Shown here: positions 28,296 to 36,095 of the stretch, in pieces | Position numbering within the stretch: the first letter of the stretch is position 1 | Layout: each line of letters begins with the position of its first letter | Assembly (NCBI RefSeq): GCF_023716865.1 | Contig: NZ_CP092417.1 | Coordinates: 4,194,001-4,258,000 of the forward strand | DNA length: 64,000 bases | Origin: Endozoicomonas sp. SCSIO W0465 | GTDB taxonomy: Bacteria; Pseudomonadota; Gammaproteobacteria; Pseudomonadales; Endozoicomonadaceae | Reading direction: 5' to 3' | Notes under the pieces: generated by a model | Database searches by the model: none | Told to the model about the DNA's origin: nothing | What the model saw: only the letters and a program-made list of their open reading frames with translations | Made by a program: the position numbers and the translations under genes

Positions 28296-28349
28296 CTCAT
28301 CTCCTTTAGGTATTACTGTCGCCATGATATCAGCGTTAACAAACAATCA

Positions 28350-29099
28350 TCAGAAAGGCAGTCTCTCTCCATCCCAGGCAACCATGTGTCCACTGTCACC
28401 TGGTGACAGCTGGTCTATCACTTTCAGGAGCTGTTCTGCCGCAAAGTCCGCCGAAAAGAGTTTGCCTTCAGGCACTCCGGACTGAAACGGCATTGACAAG
28501 CGACTATCAACTGTTCCCGGATGCAATCCAACAATAATCGATGATTTGTTTTTCCTGGCGATTTCGATGGCCAACGTCTTGATGATCATATTCAGCGCTG
28601 CCTTTGAAGCCCGATAGGCATACCAGCCGCCCAATTGGTTATCAGAAATGCTGCCCACTCTGCCGGATAACACCGCGAACACATTCTTGCGGTTTCTGGC
28701 CACCTTGGGAAGGAAGTATTTAGCAACCATGGCAGGCCCGGTGGTATTGATGGCAAAGATTCTGGCAAAGTGATCGGGCTGGAAATCTTTGATACATTTT
28801 TCTGGCTTAAGGCTCTCCCCTTCATGGAGAATACCGGTGGTGATTATCACCAGATCCAACGGGTCTGCGATTTGCTCTGCGCCATTGGCAATACTGCTTT
28901 CATCCAGAAGGTCCATGTACTGAAAATCGGTTTTGTTTGCTGGGTCCAGGGCAACACCGCTGCGTGAAAAAGCATAAATCCGGTTAACTTTTGCCACCTG
29001 ATCCAGTAAATGAATCATGGCCTTGCCAATGGCACCGGAAGCTCCAATGACGGCAACGTTCAGACCTTCATCAAATGAATCCAGCTTCAATTCTGTCAT
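28350..29099 (-). CDS. Short-chain dehydrogenase/reductase (C-factor-like)
   Basis: 249 residues with a Rossmann nucleotide site (VIGASGAIGKAM), a second conserved loop (IITTGILH in place of NNAG) and the catalytic YRASK motif. The order and length fit SDR proteins of the CsgA/C-factor branch, often found next to photolyase genes in marine gammaproteobacteria. The substrate is unknown. The following photolyase gene is 54 nt away on the same strand. Confidence 0.88.
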   Translation of the reverse strand: MTELKLDSFDEGLNVAVIGASGAIGKAMIHLLDQVAKVNRIYAFSRSGVALDPANKTDFQYMDLLDESSIANGAEQIADPLDLVIITTGILHEGESLKPEKCIKDFQPDHFARIFAINTTGPAMVAKYFLPKVARNRKNVFAVLSGRVGSISDNQLGGWYAYRASKAALNMIIKTLAIEIARKNKSSIIVGLHPGTVDSRLSMPFQSGVPEGKLFSADFAAEQLLKVIDQLSPGDSGHMVAWDGERLPF

Positions 29100-29432
29100 G
29101 GAACACTCCTTAACAATGTAGCCAGCAGGAACCTTATTTTTGAACCAGTTTCAGGCAGGTAGTCTGAACCGTGTAGTTTTTGGCCGATTATCTACATGAC
29201 AACCCCGTTTTACGGAGCCTTTAGTACAACAGATCGTATCGGGGAAAGCTTGCTTTGTCACTCTACGTCGTTCCCTCTGCTGCTTTGCTCCCCCCCCCCC
29301 CTTTCTCATCTCATAACACAGTCCCACCCGCTTCAACCCATAGTGCAGAATAGTGCAGGATGGTGCGACCATGCCGATATGGGCTATGAACTCCTTCATT
29401 TTTACACAACTGAGCTTTACCCGGGATTGTTC

Positions 29433-30143
29433 ATGGCCAAAGCACCTGAAGATAACAATCAGCCCGATGATAATAGTGGCAATGTCATCGATATGTTCAC
29501 CCGTAAGCCTCTGGACGAGGTTAACCTTCATCAGATCATCCGCATTGCTCCGGAACTGGATGGTATGGAAATGCTCTACAGCAATGATGCCAATCCGGGC
29601 AAGCTGTTCAGCATGAAAATTCTCTGCTGGGCACTAATGAAAGACGGTACAGTAGACGCCCTTATCCCCTGGCTAAATAAGGTGGTGCCCGCACGGGAGC
29701 TCAATGATCCATTGAATGGCCACTGGGAAGGTTACTTTGACAAGATACACGACCATGCTTTTTTTGACGTACCGGAACACAAGGTTGCGGAGCTGGAAAA
29801 CACAGCCAATTACTACCCACCATTAGAATCTGATGAAGCGGTTATTATTCAGGAAATCCCTGACACCATTGGTACCCATGCCATTCTGACCGACGACCAG
29901 TTTAAAACGATTGTTCTGGTTCATGTGACCAGCTGGCGTCTATACAACGATGGTCGGGTTATGGCCATGGTGGCCGATGACAAGAAGGTTGAAAACACTC
30001 CGGTTCTACCGGGCGATGAATGCCTGTTTGCTGCTCAGGATCATAAAGATTTCCATTACTTTTTCCATTATGTCATTGCCAATAAAATCAAACATGGGGA
30101 CCCGGAGGCTTTAGCGGCATTTACCCACCTGGTAGAAGGGTAA
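29433..30143 (+). CDS. Conserved hypothetical protein, about 236 residues
   Basis: I do not recognise a named function. The segment NVIDMFTRKPLDE near the N-terminus is reminiscent of small conserved gammaproteobacterial proteins. I chose the ATG at 29433 (MAKAPEDN); the frame is open to 29196 but the upstream part is low-complexity and encoded across a 12-C run, so it is unlikely to be translated. The protein is acidic, soluble, with no signal or membrane helix. It is divergent from the SDR-photolyase pair. Confidence 0.65.
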   Translation: MAKAPEDNNQPDDNSGNVIDMFTRKPLDEVNLHQIIRIAPELDGMEMLYSNDANPGKLFSMKILCWALMKDGTVDALIPWLNKVVPARELNDPLNGHWEGYFDKIHDHAFFDVPEHKVAELENTANYYPPLESDEAVIIQEIPDTIGTHAILTDDQFKTIVLVHVTSWRLYNDGRVMAMVADDKKVENTPVLPGDECLFAAQDHKDFHYFFHYVIANKIKHGDPEALAAFTHLVEG

Positions 30144-30459
30144 GGGAGGACCTTCTGCTGCGTTTGGGTATTCCATAGATTAACTTGTATTTCCAAACTA
30201 TTTCAGATTCCTTGTCAACCACAAAATCAAAAGCTGGATTTATCGTTCCGCTCGACAGGTTTCAAACTATCTGCCGTTTCAGCCAAGCATAGAAAACAAT
30301 AGCGCTTACACGGACCGAAACCAAAGCGGGGTTTTACAGCAAGAACAAGCGCGAACCAGGCAGCCAATGGTATCTGAATCGCAGAAGAGACGGATGATAT
30401 TAACCTTGAATGAAGGATTAACCCTGATTAATGGCCTCCAAGCCACAAAAAATAAGTAA
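30144..30459. other. Gene-free stretch between the hypothetical gene and metQ
   Basis: About 315 bp between convergent genes. No supportable gene or RNA is seen, apart from the metQ terminator at its right edge. Confidence 0.6.
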
Positions 30460-30484
30460 GGCTGGAAGCTAACCGCTTCCAGCC
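30460..30484 (-). terminator. Terminator of the metNIQ operon
   Basis: A perfect 10-bp stem GGCTGGAAGC-TAACC-GCTTCCAGCC starts 12 nt after the metQ stop. On the minus strand a T-rich tract (TTACTTATTTTTT) follows. Confidence 0.85.
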
Positions 30485-30495
30485 ATTTGGAAAAT

Positions 30496-31320
30496 TTACT
30501 TCCAGCCGGCAACAGAACTTCCTTTAAACAGTTCTGCAGCTTTCGCTTCAACAGCATCCGTCTGATAAGACTTAACCAGGGCCAGCACCCGAGGGTCTTC
30601 CTGATTATCTTCACGGGTAACGATGATGTTCACATAAGGAGAATCCTTATCTTCCACCAGCAGGGCATCACGGGTTGGGGTGTAGCCCGCAGGTACTGCA
30701 TAGGTGTTATTGATAAAGGCCATATCCACATCATCCAGTGAGCGGGGCAGCTGAGCCGCATCCAGCTCAATAAACCGGAAGTTGCGTGGATTCTCAATGA
30801 TATCTGCCGGCGTTGCTTCCAGATTATTCACATCGTTCAGCTTAATGAAACCACGCTGATGGAGAAGAATCAGTGTGCGGCCTTCATTACTGGGATCGTT
30901 CGGAATAGCGATTGTGGCACCATCTTTCAGCTCACTGATGGCTTTCAGCGTTTTGGAATAGGCGGCAATGGGATAAACAAAGGTATTACCAACGGCAACC
31001 AGCTTGAAGCCCCGGTCACGAACCATACTGTCCAGGTAGGGACGATGCTGGAATGCATTGGCATCAATACTGCCATCCGACAGCGCTACGTTTGGCGACA
31101 CATAGTCAGAGAACTCAACCAGCTCCACAGCCACATTGTGGTCTTTGCTGGCGATATCTACGGCCACTTTCATCACATCGGCCTCAGGCCCCGCCATCAC
31201 ACCCACCTTCAGGGGGCCGTTTTCATCGTCAGACTGACCACAGCCAACCAGCAGTGCAGCTGATGCTAATACCGCTGAACTGGCCAGGATTTTTACTGTT
31301 TTTAGAATATTAACGGTCAT
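30496..31320 (-). CDS. metQ: Methionine ABC transporter substrate-binding lipoprotein
   Basis: Binds methionine in the periplasm and delivers it to MetNI. 274 residues with a lipoprotein signal (VLASAALLVGC lipobox). The NLPA-type fold is clear: LKVGVMAGPEADVMKVA, FSDYVSPNVALSDGSIDANAFQH, TIAIPNDPSNEGRTL and DVDDVDMAFINNTYA-like segments. It is the third gene of the metN-metI-metQ operon, 103 nt after metI. Confidence 0.96.
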   Translation of the reverse strand: MTVNILKTVKILASSAVLASAALLVGCGQSDDENGPLKVGVMAGPEADVMKVAVDIASKDHNVAVELVEFSDYVSPNVALSDGSIDANAFQHRPYLDSMVRDRGFKLVAVGNTFVYPIAAYSKTLKAISELKDGATIAIPNDPSNEGRTLILLHQRGFIKLNDVNNLEATPADIIENPRNFRFIELDAAQLPRSLDDVDMAFINNTYAVPAGYTPTRDALLVEDKDSPYVNIIVTREDNQEDPRVLALVKSYQTDAVEAKAAELFKGSSVAGWK

Positions 31321-31423
31321 TTTTTACTCCCAGACTTTAACAACACGCCATCAATTCAGCCAACCATGACTCGGTAAACCATGAATAACATTGATGGATT
31401 CCCACTAATCTATTACTAATTTT

Positions 31424-32080
31424 TCAGTGACTGCGATCATAGTGCTGCTGCAGGCGATCACCCACCATCTGCAGCAATTGCACAAGAGCAATCAATACCA
31501 CCACCGTGGCCAGCATGATGACACCATCAAACCGCTGGTAGCCATAACGGATACCCAGGTCACCAAGGCCGCCACCACCAATGGCACCGGCCATGGCCGA
31601 GTAGCTGACCAGCGTCACCAGCGTAATGGTCATGCCATTAATCAGCCCGGGTCGGGCCTCAGGCAGCAACACCCGGGTAACAATCTGCAACGGACTGGCG
31701 CCCATGGATTGAGCCGCTTCCACCAGTCCGGAAGGCACCTCATTCAAGGCCCCTTCGGCAATGCGGGCAACAAAGGGAATCGCTGCCACGGTCAGCGGCA
31801 CAATCGCTGCCGTAGTCCCGATGGAAGTACCCGTCAGCAGTCGTGTCAGTGGTATGATGGCCACCATCAGAATAATAAAAGGGACAGAGCGCCCGGCATT
31901 CACAATCCCCCCCAGGACCAGGTTAGCAACCCGGTTTTCCAGAATACGCCCTTCCCGGGTCACGTAGAGCAGTACACCCAGCGGGATGCCAAGAAGAAAG
32001 CTGATACCACCGGAAAATGCCACCATATAGAGGGTTTCCCAGAGCGCCTTAAACAACAGTGACCATGAATCAGCTGACAT
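31424..32080 (-). CDS. metI: Methionine ABC transporter permease
   Basis: Inner-membrane permease of the MetNIQ importer, 218 residues from the ATG at 32080, with about five hydrophobic segments. The EAA loop is EAAQSMGASPLQIVTRVLLPEA, which contacts MetN. The ATG overlaps the last 11 nt of metN (GGTTATGTCAGCTGA), indicating translational coupling; a TTG two codons upstream is less likely. Confidence 0.96.
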   Translation of the reverse strand: MSADSWSLLFKALWETLYMVAFSGGISFLLGIPLGVLLYVTREGRILENRVANLVLGGIVNAGRSVPFIILMVAIIPLTRLLTGTSIGTTAAIVPLTVAAIPFVARIAEGALNEVPSGLVEAAQSMGASPLQIVTRVLLPEARPGLINGMTITLVTLVSYSAMAGAIGGGGLGDLGIRYGYQRFDGVIMLATVVVLIALVQLLQMVGDRLQQHYDRSH

Positions 32081-33122
32081 AACCAATCACCTCTACCTGG
32101 ACCGTATTTTCCGGTGAGTTATGCAAGCCTTTGAGAAACTGCAGAGACTGCTCAATGCCTTCAGGCTCACCCATGATTTCTACCATCAAAAAGCCCATGG
32201 CTTTTTCATTAACCGTTTCAATATCCGCCTGCAGGATATTAAAGTCCGTATTGAATTGTCTTGCCGCCCGGGTAATCAGCGGCTGCACAACCCCCTGCCC
32301 GACGAAGGTAATGCGCACCACCGGCCTGGCACCTTCGGAATGCCCGGACTGGAACCGGGCTTCAATTTCAGCCAGTGGTTTTTCATGAATAGCGCTGCGA
32401 ACAAACTCTTTGGCCAGCTCCGTCCTGGGGTTGAGAAAGAACTGCTCCACCTCATTCTCTTCAATGATTTTTCCGAAGCTCATGATGGCCACTCGATCAC
32501 AGATGGTTTTCACCACATCCATCTCATGGGTGATGATCAGAATGGTAATCTTAAGCTGACGGTTAATGTCTTTGAGCAGGGCAAGAATGGAACGGGTTGT
32601 CTGAGGATCCAGCGCTGAGGTTGCTTCATCGCACAACAGCACTTTCGGCTTACTGGCCAGGGCCCGGGCGATGGCTACCCGCTGTTTCTGGCCACCGGAC
32701 AACTGGGCAGGATAACTGTTTCTTTTCGAGTCCAGTCCGGTCAGTGCCAGCAATGGCAAAACAGCCTGCTCTATCTCTGATTTACTGGCTCCCGCCAATT
32801 CAAGAGGCAGCGCGACATTATCATACACTGTGCGACTGGACAGCAGATTGAAATGCTGAAAAATCATACCCATGTTGTGACGGGCCTGCCGCAATGATTT
32901 CTCGGATAGCCGGGTCAGATCCTGACCATCGACCAGGACCTGTCCTGAGGTCGGTTTTTCCAGCAGGTTCACGCAGCGAATCAGTGTGCTTTTCCCGGCA
33001 CCGCTGGAGCCAATCACACCGTAGATGGCACCCTCAGGTACCGAGAGGTTTACTCCATCGATGGCCTTGACCTCGGTGCCACCAGCGGCAAACACCTTGG
33101 TCAGGTTGTTCAATTCGATCAT
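32070..33122 (-). CDS. metN: Methionine ABC transporter ATP-binding protein
   Basis: ATPase that powers methionine uptake. 350 residues: Walker A GSSGAGKST, signature LSGGQKQRVAIARAL, Walker B LLCDEATSALDP, and a C-terminal NIL domain (about 270-345) that binds methionine and inhibits transport when the cell is replete. AGGAG lies 6 nt before the ATG. Transcription is likely controlled by the riboswitch and terminator found 160-270 nt upstream. Confidence 0.97.
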   Translation of the reverse strand: MIELNNLTKVFAAGGTEVKAIDGVNLSVPEGAIYGVIGSSGAGKSTLIRCVNLLEKPTSGQVLVDGQDLTRLSEKSLRQARHNMGMIFQHFNLLSSRTVYDNVALPLELAGASKSEIEQAVLPLLALTGLDSKRNSYPAQLSGGQKQRVAIARALASKPKVLLCDEATSALDPQTTRSILALLKDINRQLKITILIITHEMDVVKTICDRVAIMSFGKIIEENEVEQFFLNPRTELAKEFVRSAIHEKPLAEIEARFQSGHSEGARPVVRITFVGQGVVQPLITRAARQFNTDFNILQADIETVNEKAMGFLMVEIMGEPEGIEQSLQFLKGLHNSPENTVQVEVIGYVS

Positions 33123-33279
33123 TACAGCTCCTGCCTACAACTGCGCTGGATGATGAGTCGCAATTTTTTTACATCTGTTAAAACAGATAGAGTAGTTGTT
33201 AGATAGTTCCAGTTCAGGAGGTATTCCCTGAAAATGCTCACTGGTAACAGCTCTGGCTTCTGCGTCCCGGCAGTGGTGC

Positions 33280-33314
33280 AAAAAAAAAACCACCCTGCTG
33301 CTAACAGAGTGGTT
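33280..33314 (-). terminator. Intrinsic terminator in the metN leader (riboswitch expression platform)
   Basis: On the minus strand AACCACTCTGTTAGCAGCAGGGTGGTT forms a hairpin followed directly by about ten T residues. It lies just downstream of the SAM-II-like aptamer and about 160 nt before metN. It would end transcription early if not prevented. Confidence 0.88.
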
Positions 33315-33337
33315 TCATAAGAAATTCTTTATTGAAA

Positions 33338-33396
33338 CCCTTCTTTTAGCGGAATTTGTAATGCGCCCGCAAGCCAAGGTCAAATCAGCGCATGGA
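33338..33396 (-). promoter_or_regulatory. SAM-II-type riboswitch aptamer upstream of metNIQ
   Basis: The minus-strand leader contains GCGCTGATTTGACC, then CTTGCGGGCGC, and then CCGCTAAAAGAAG. This is the SAM-II order: P1 arm, GATTTG, the P1 closing GGGCGC/GCGC, and the GCTAAAA segment that pairs back into the loop as a pseudoknot. It lies directly upstream of a strong terminator and the methionine importer genes, as expected for S-adenosylmethionine feedback. Recognition is by eye; a covariance-model search would settle it. Confidence 0.85.
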
Positions 33397-33401
33397 GTAA
33401 C

Positions 33402-33430
33402 AAACTATCCAAAATAGTGATTTCTGTCAA
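33402..33430 (-). promoter_or_regulatory. Promoter of the metNIQ leader
   Basis: A perfect -35 box TTGACA (33425-33430, complement) is followed after 17 nt by TAGTTT (33402-33407). The predicted start of transcription falls right at the 5' edge of the riboswitch aptamer, which supports both assignments. Confidence 0.7.
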
Positions 33431-33461
33431 CACTCCCCCCGGTCTATCCCGGCAGGCAGCA

Positions 33462-34181
33462 TTAAACCGCAGACAGAATAGCGGTTATTCCTGAAAGACT
33501 GCAGATAACCAGCATTATCTGGCGGAACCTTTCCTTTTCAACCTTCTCAACAACTTTGCCGGCTATCCAGTGGCCGGTTAACACCGCAGGAAAAAGGCAC
33601 ACACCATAAATAAGCTGCTCTTTTGATAAAAGATCATTAACAGCCAGCATAATCAATGAAATACCGCTGCCAACCACAAAAAAGACAGACAGGTTGGCCC
33701 TGATCCGGTTACCGCTCTCATTTTGTAACAACAACGCCATGGGTGGGCCGCCTATAGAGGCTGAAGTTCCCATCACCCCCGAGCATAGGCCCGCACTGAA
33801 CAGGGTGAATGGTGTCATTTTCAACTGATAAGGAAGAATACTGCCGACCACCGCCAGCAGTACCGTTCCTCCCAGCACCAGGCTCAGGTGCTGGATACTG
33901 ACCAGTGTCAGAATCAAAACCCCAATCATGGATCCGGGCACCCGACCCAACAGAGAATAACCCAGAATGGCAACATCGATCTCACTGGCATAACGTCGGG
34001 CAGACAGTGCACCGAGCGCCATTCCGGAAAAAATCAGCGGCCCCGGCACCAGGGCAGGATCAATTTGATAAAGAAAAGGTGCGGCAACCACTGCCATGCC
34101 AAAGCCGATGGTTCCCTGGACAATAGCTCCCAGGCCAACAACTCCCATGGCGGCAACAACCTGCAGAAGTGACAGTTCCAT
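33462..34181 (-). CDS. TSUP (TauE/SafE) family permease
   Basis: 239 residues, almost entirely hydrophobic with about seven or eight membrane helices. Family hallmarks: GLGAIVQGTIGFGMAVVAAPFL near the N-terminus and the second half-repeat GLCSGVMGTSASIGGPPMALLLQ. Members export or import small sulfur-containing or organic anions (sulfite, sulfoacetate, taurine-related). The substrate cannot be told from sequence. The stop lies 32 nt upstream of the metNIQ -35 box on the same strand. Confidence 0.88.
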   Translation of the reverse strand: MELSLLQVVAAMGVVGLGAIVQGTIGFGMAVVAAPFLYQIDPALVPGPLIFSGMALGALSARRYASEIDVAILGYSLLGRVPGSMIGVLILTLVSIQHLSLVLGGTVLLAVVGSILPYQLKMTPFTLFSAGLCSGVMGTSASIGGPPMALLLQNESGNRIRANLSVFFVVGSGISLIMLAVNDLLSKEQLIYGVCLFPAVLTGHWIAGKVVEKVEKERFRQIMLVICSLSGITAILSAV

Positions 34182-34614
34182 GCAACGATATCCAGCAAAG
34201 GCCTTAGAATTTTCCTCAGCCCCTGATATATTATTTTTTCGAATAAAAAAATTTGAACAAATTATATCTAGATAATTTCAGTCAAAATATACGTACTGGT
34301 GATTTTTCCCAGCCAGGTTCCGGGGGTGGATTGAGATTTCATGGCGTCCCCAGCGTATCAAGCCCTAAATAACTGGACAATTGACGTTTGTCTTATTTAA
34401 TAGAAGAAGAAGGAATATTTTTTATGCAGCCATGGTTTTCGTTTTTTCAGATATTGATGTGCATGGGAGCCATGAAATAGAGAACGAAATAAAGAACAGA
34501 TGTCGTCAGGTATTTTCGCAGTTTGACCGCTCTTCCCATGTTTCCATGGTAATGGCTGCCCGGCTTCATCCTACATGTCCCTAACACCCATAACCAGCAT
34601 GGGCAGGTATCATT
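34182..34614. other. Gene-free stretch between the divergent TSUP and MarC genes
   Basis: About 430 bp, AT-rich next to the TSUP start (34230-34290), where promoters are likely. A 67-codon open frame at 34381-34584 exists but has no ribosome-binding site or recognisable motif, so I do not call it a gene. Confidence 0.5.
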
Positions 34615-35220
34615 ATGGAGCTTTTCTTCAAAGACTTTATTATGCTCTGGTCGACCATTGACCCCGTGGGCACTCTGGCACTGTTCACTGGACTGACGGC
34701 TCGATTGTCAAAAACACAAAAACGCCGGGTCGCTCTGAAAGCAACCACTTACGCCTTTGTCATCCTCCTTTCGGCACTGGTTCTTGGTCAGGTTATTTTA
34801 AAAGCGATGAACATCCAGCTGATCTCTCTCCAGCTGGCAGGAGGGGTTATCCTGTTCCTGTTTGGCCTGCAAATGATTTTTTCTGACCCGGAAGAAAGTT
34901 CCGGATCAAGGGAACCCGGTCATCAGCTTGCCGTGTTTCCCCTGGCGGTTCCTTCCATCGCCAGCCCGGGGGCCATCATGGCGGTGATTGTACTGACCGA
35001 CAACCACGCCAAAACGTTCAGCCAGCAGGCCATGACCGCCGGTGCCATGACGCTGGTGATCCTGGTCACCTGTGGCCTGATGCTGTTTGCAGACCGTATC
35101 TTTCGGGTGATTGGCCACAATGGCTCAGCCATTATCATCCGGGTCATGGGCATGATACTGGCCGCTCTGTCGGTAGAACTGGTGATGACAGCCCTTGGGG
35201 TTCAGCGCTGGATGAGTTAG
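34615..35220 (+). CDS. MarC family membrane protein
   Basis: 201 residues with about six membrane helices. The MarC/YchE family signature is present: LWSTIDPVGTLALF at the start, and VFPLAVPSIASPGAIMAVIVLTDN. The function of the family is unresolved; despite its name it is not an established multidrug resistance factor. It converges with tdk. Confidence 0.9.
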   Translation: MELFFKDFIMLWSTIDPVGTLALFTGLTARLSKTQKRRVALKATTYAFVILLSALVLGQVILKAMNIQLISLQLAGGVILFLFGLQMIFSDPEESSGSREPGHQLAVFPLAVPSIASPGAIMAVIVLTDNHAKTFSQQAMTAGAMTLVILVTCGLMLFADRIFRVIGHNGSAIIIRVMGMILAALSVELVMTALGVQRWMS

Positions 35221-35243
35221 GGATGATAAGCGCTGTTCGTTGT

Positions 35244-35325
35244 CCGTTACCCGTTACCCGTTACCCGTTACCCGTTACCCGCAAAAGCATAAGCGGCTTG
35301 TCTTTTACGGGCAACGGGCAACGGG
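35244..35325. repeat. Heptanucleotide tandem repeat with facing inverted copies
   Basis: Five CCGTTAC units run from 35244 to 35278. About 30 nt further, ACGGGCAACGGGCAACGGG (35307-35325) is complementary to them. The whole can form a hairpin between the convergent marC-family and tdk genes, perhaps acting as a bidirectional terminator. Confidence 0.85.
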
Positions 35326-35343
35326 AAATTCAGAAACAATGTC

Positions 35344-35931
35344 TCAGCTCCCAAACCCCATCATCAACTTATAGTGCTTCCGGCAAACGGACAGATAGCT
35401 GTCATTGCCCCCGATCTGCACCTGGCTGCCACTTTTGACCGGCTTACCATCTCCGTCAAGACGCAGCTGCATATTGGCCTTTTTCTCACAGCACTTGCAG
35501 ATGCTTTTCAGCTCCGTAAGCTCATCCGCAATACTGAGCAACACTTCACTGCCCGCAAATGCCTTGCCAAAAGCATCCGTGCGCAGGCCAAAGCAAAGTA
35601 CCGGAATGCCCAGTACATCAACAACATCGGAAAGCTGCCAAACCTGTTCCGGTGTCAGAAACTGTGCTTCATCGACCATCACACAGGCGATATACTCTTC
35701 ACTGTGTTCCCTGGCGATTTGCTGCTTCAGGTCATCACTTTGAGAAATAGCCACCGCTTCACTTTGCAGGCCAATTCTTGAGGTTATTTTGCCGACACCA
35801 AAACGGTCATCAATCACCGGAGCCAGCAACAACACCCGCTTGCCGGCACTCTCATAATTATGGGCTGATTGCAGAAGGTAGGTACTCTTTCCCGAATCCA
35901 TGGAAGAAAAATAGAAATACAGTGAAGCCAT
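35344..35931 (-). CDS. tdk: Thymidine kinase
   Basis: Phosphorylates thymidine in nucleotide salvage. 195 residues of the type II family: P-loop FSSMDSGKSTYL, Walker B-like CVMVDEAQFL, GLRTDAFGKAFAGS lasso region, and zinc-site cysteines (ICKCCEKKA and a later CRKH). Complete, with normal length. Confidence 0.96.
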   Translation of the reverse strand: MASLYFYFSSMDSGKSTYLLQSAHNYESAGKRVLLLAPVIDDRFGVGKITSRIGLQSEAVAISQSDDLKQQIAREHSEEYIACVMVDEAQFLTPEQVWQLSDVVDVLGIPVLCFGLRTDAFGKAFAGSEVLLSIADELTELKSICKCCEKKANMQLRLDGDGKPVKSGSQVQIGGNDSYLSVCRKHYKLMMGFGS

Positions 35932-36095
35932 TACACGGTGGTCCTTGTTGTCGATGGCCTCATTATTCCGTCATTGTCGCTTTATCTCCACCGAAATTTC
36001 CGTACCCTTGCTTCGGAAGTTGACACCTGGAGCAACTATATCAACCACAGGAATTTTGCTAGCCTTTCTCTTCCCTAATAGCATCACCAGACTGA

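Noticed and set aside
29196..29432. N-terminal extension of the conserved hypothetical gene
   Set aside because: Low-complexity, spans a 12-C run, and has no ribosome-binding site.
31427..32062. 211-residue open frame opposite metI
   Set aside because: Gln/His/Arg-rich shadow of the metI coding strand, with no start signal.
33123..33230. Possible MetJ boxes between metN and the terminator
   Set aside because: Only loose matches to AGACGTCT (such as ACAGATAG); the riboswitch explains the regulation better.
34381..34584. 67-residue open frame upstream of the MarC-family gene
   Set aside because: No ribosome-binding site and no recognisable motif.
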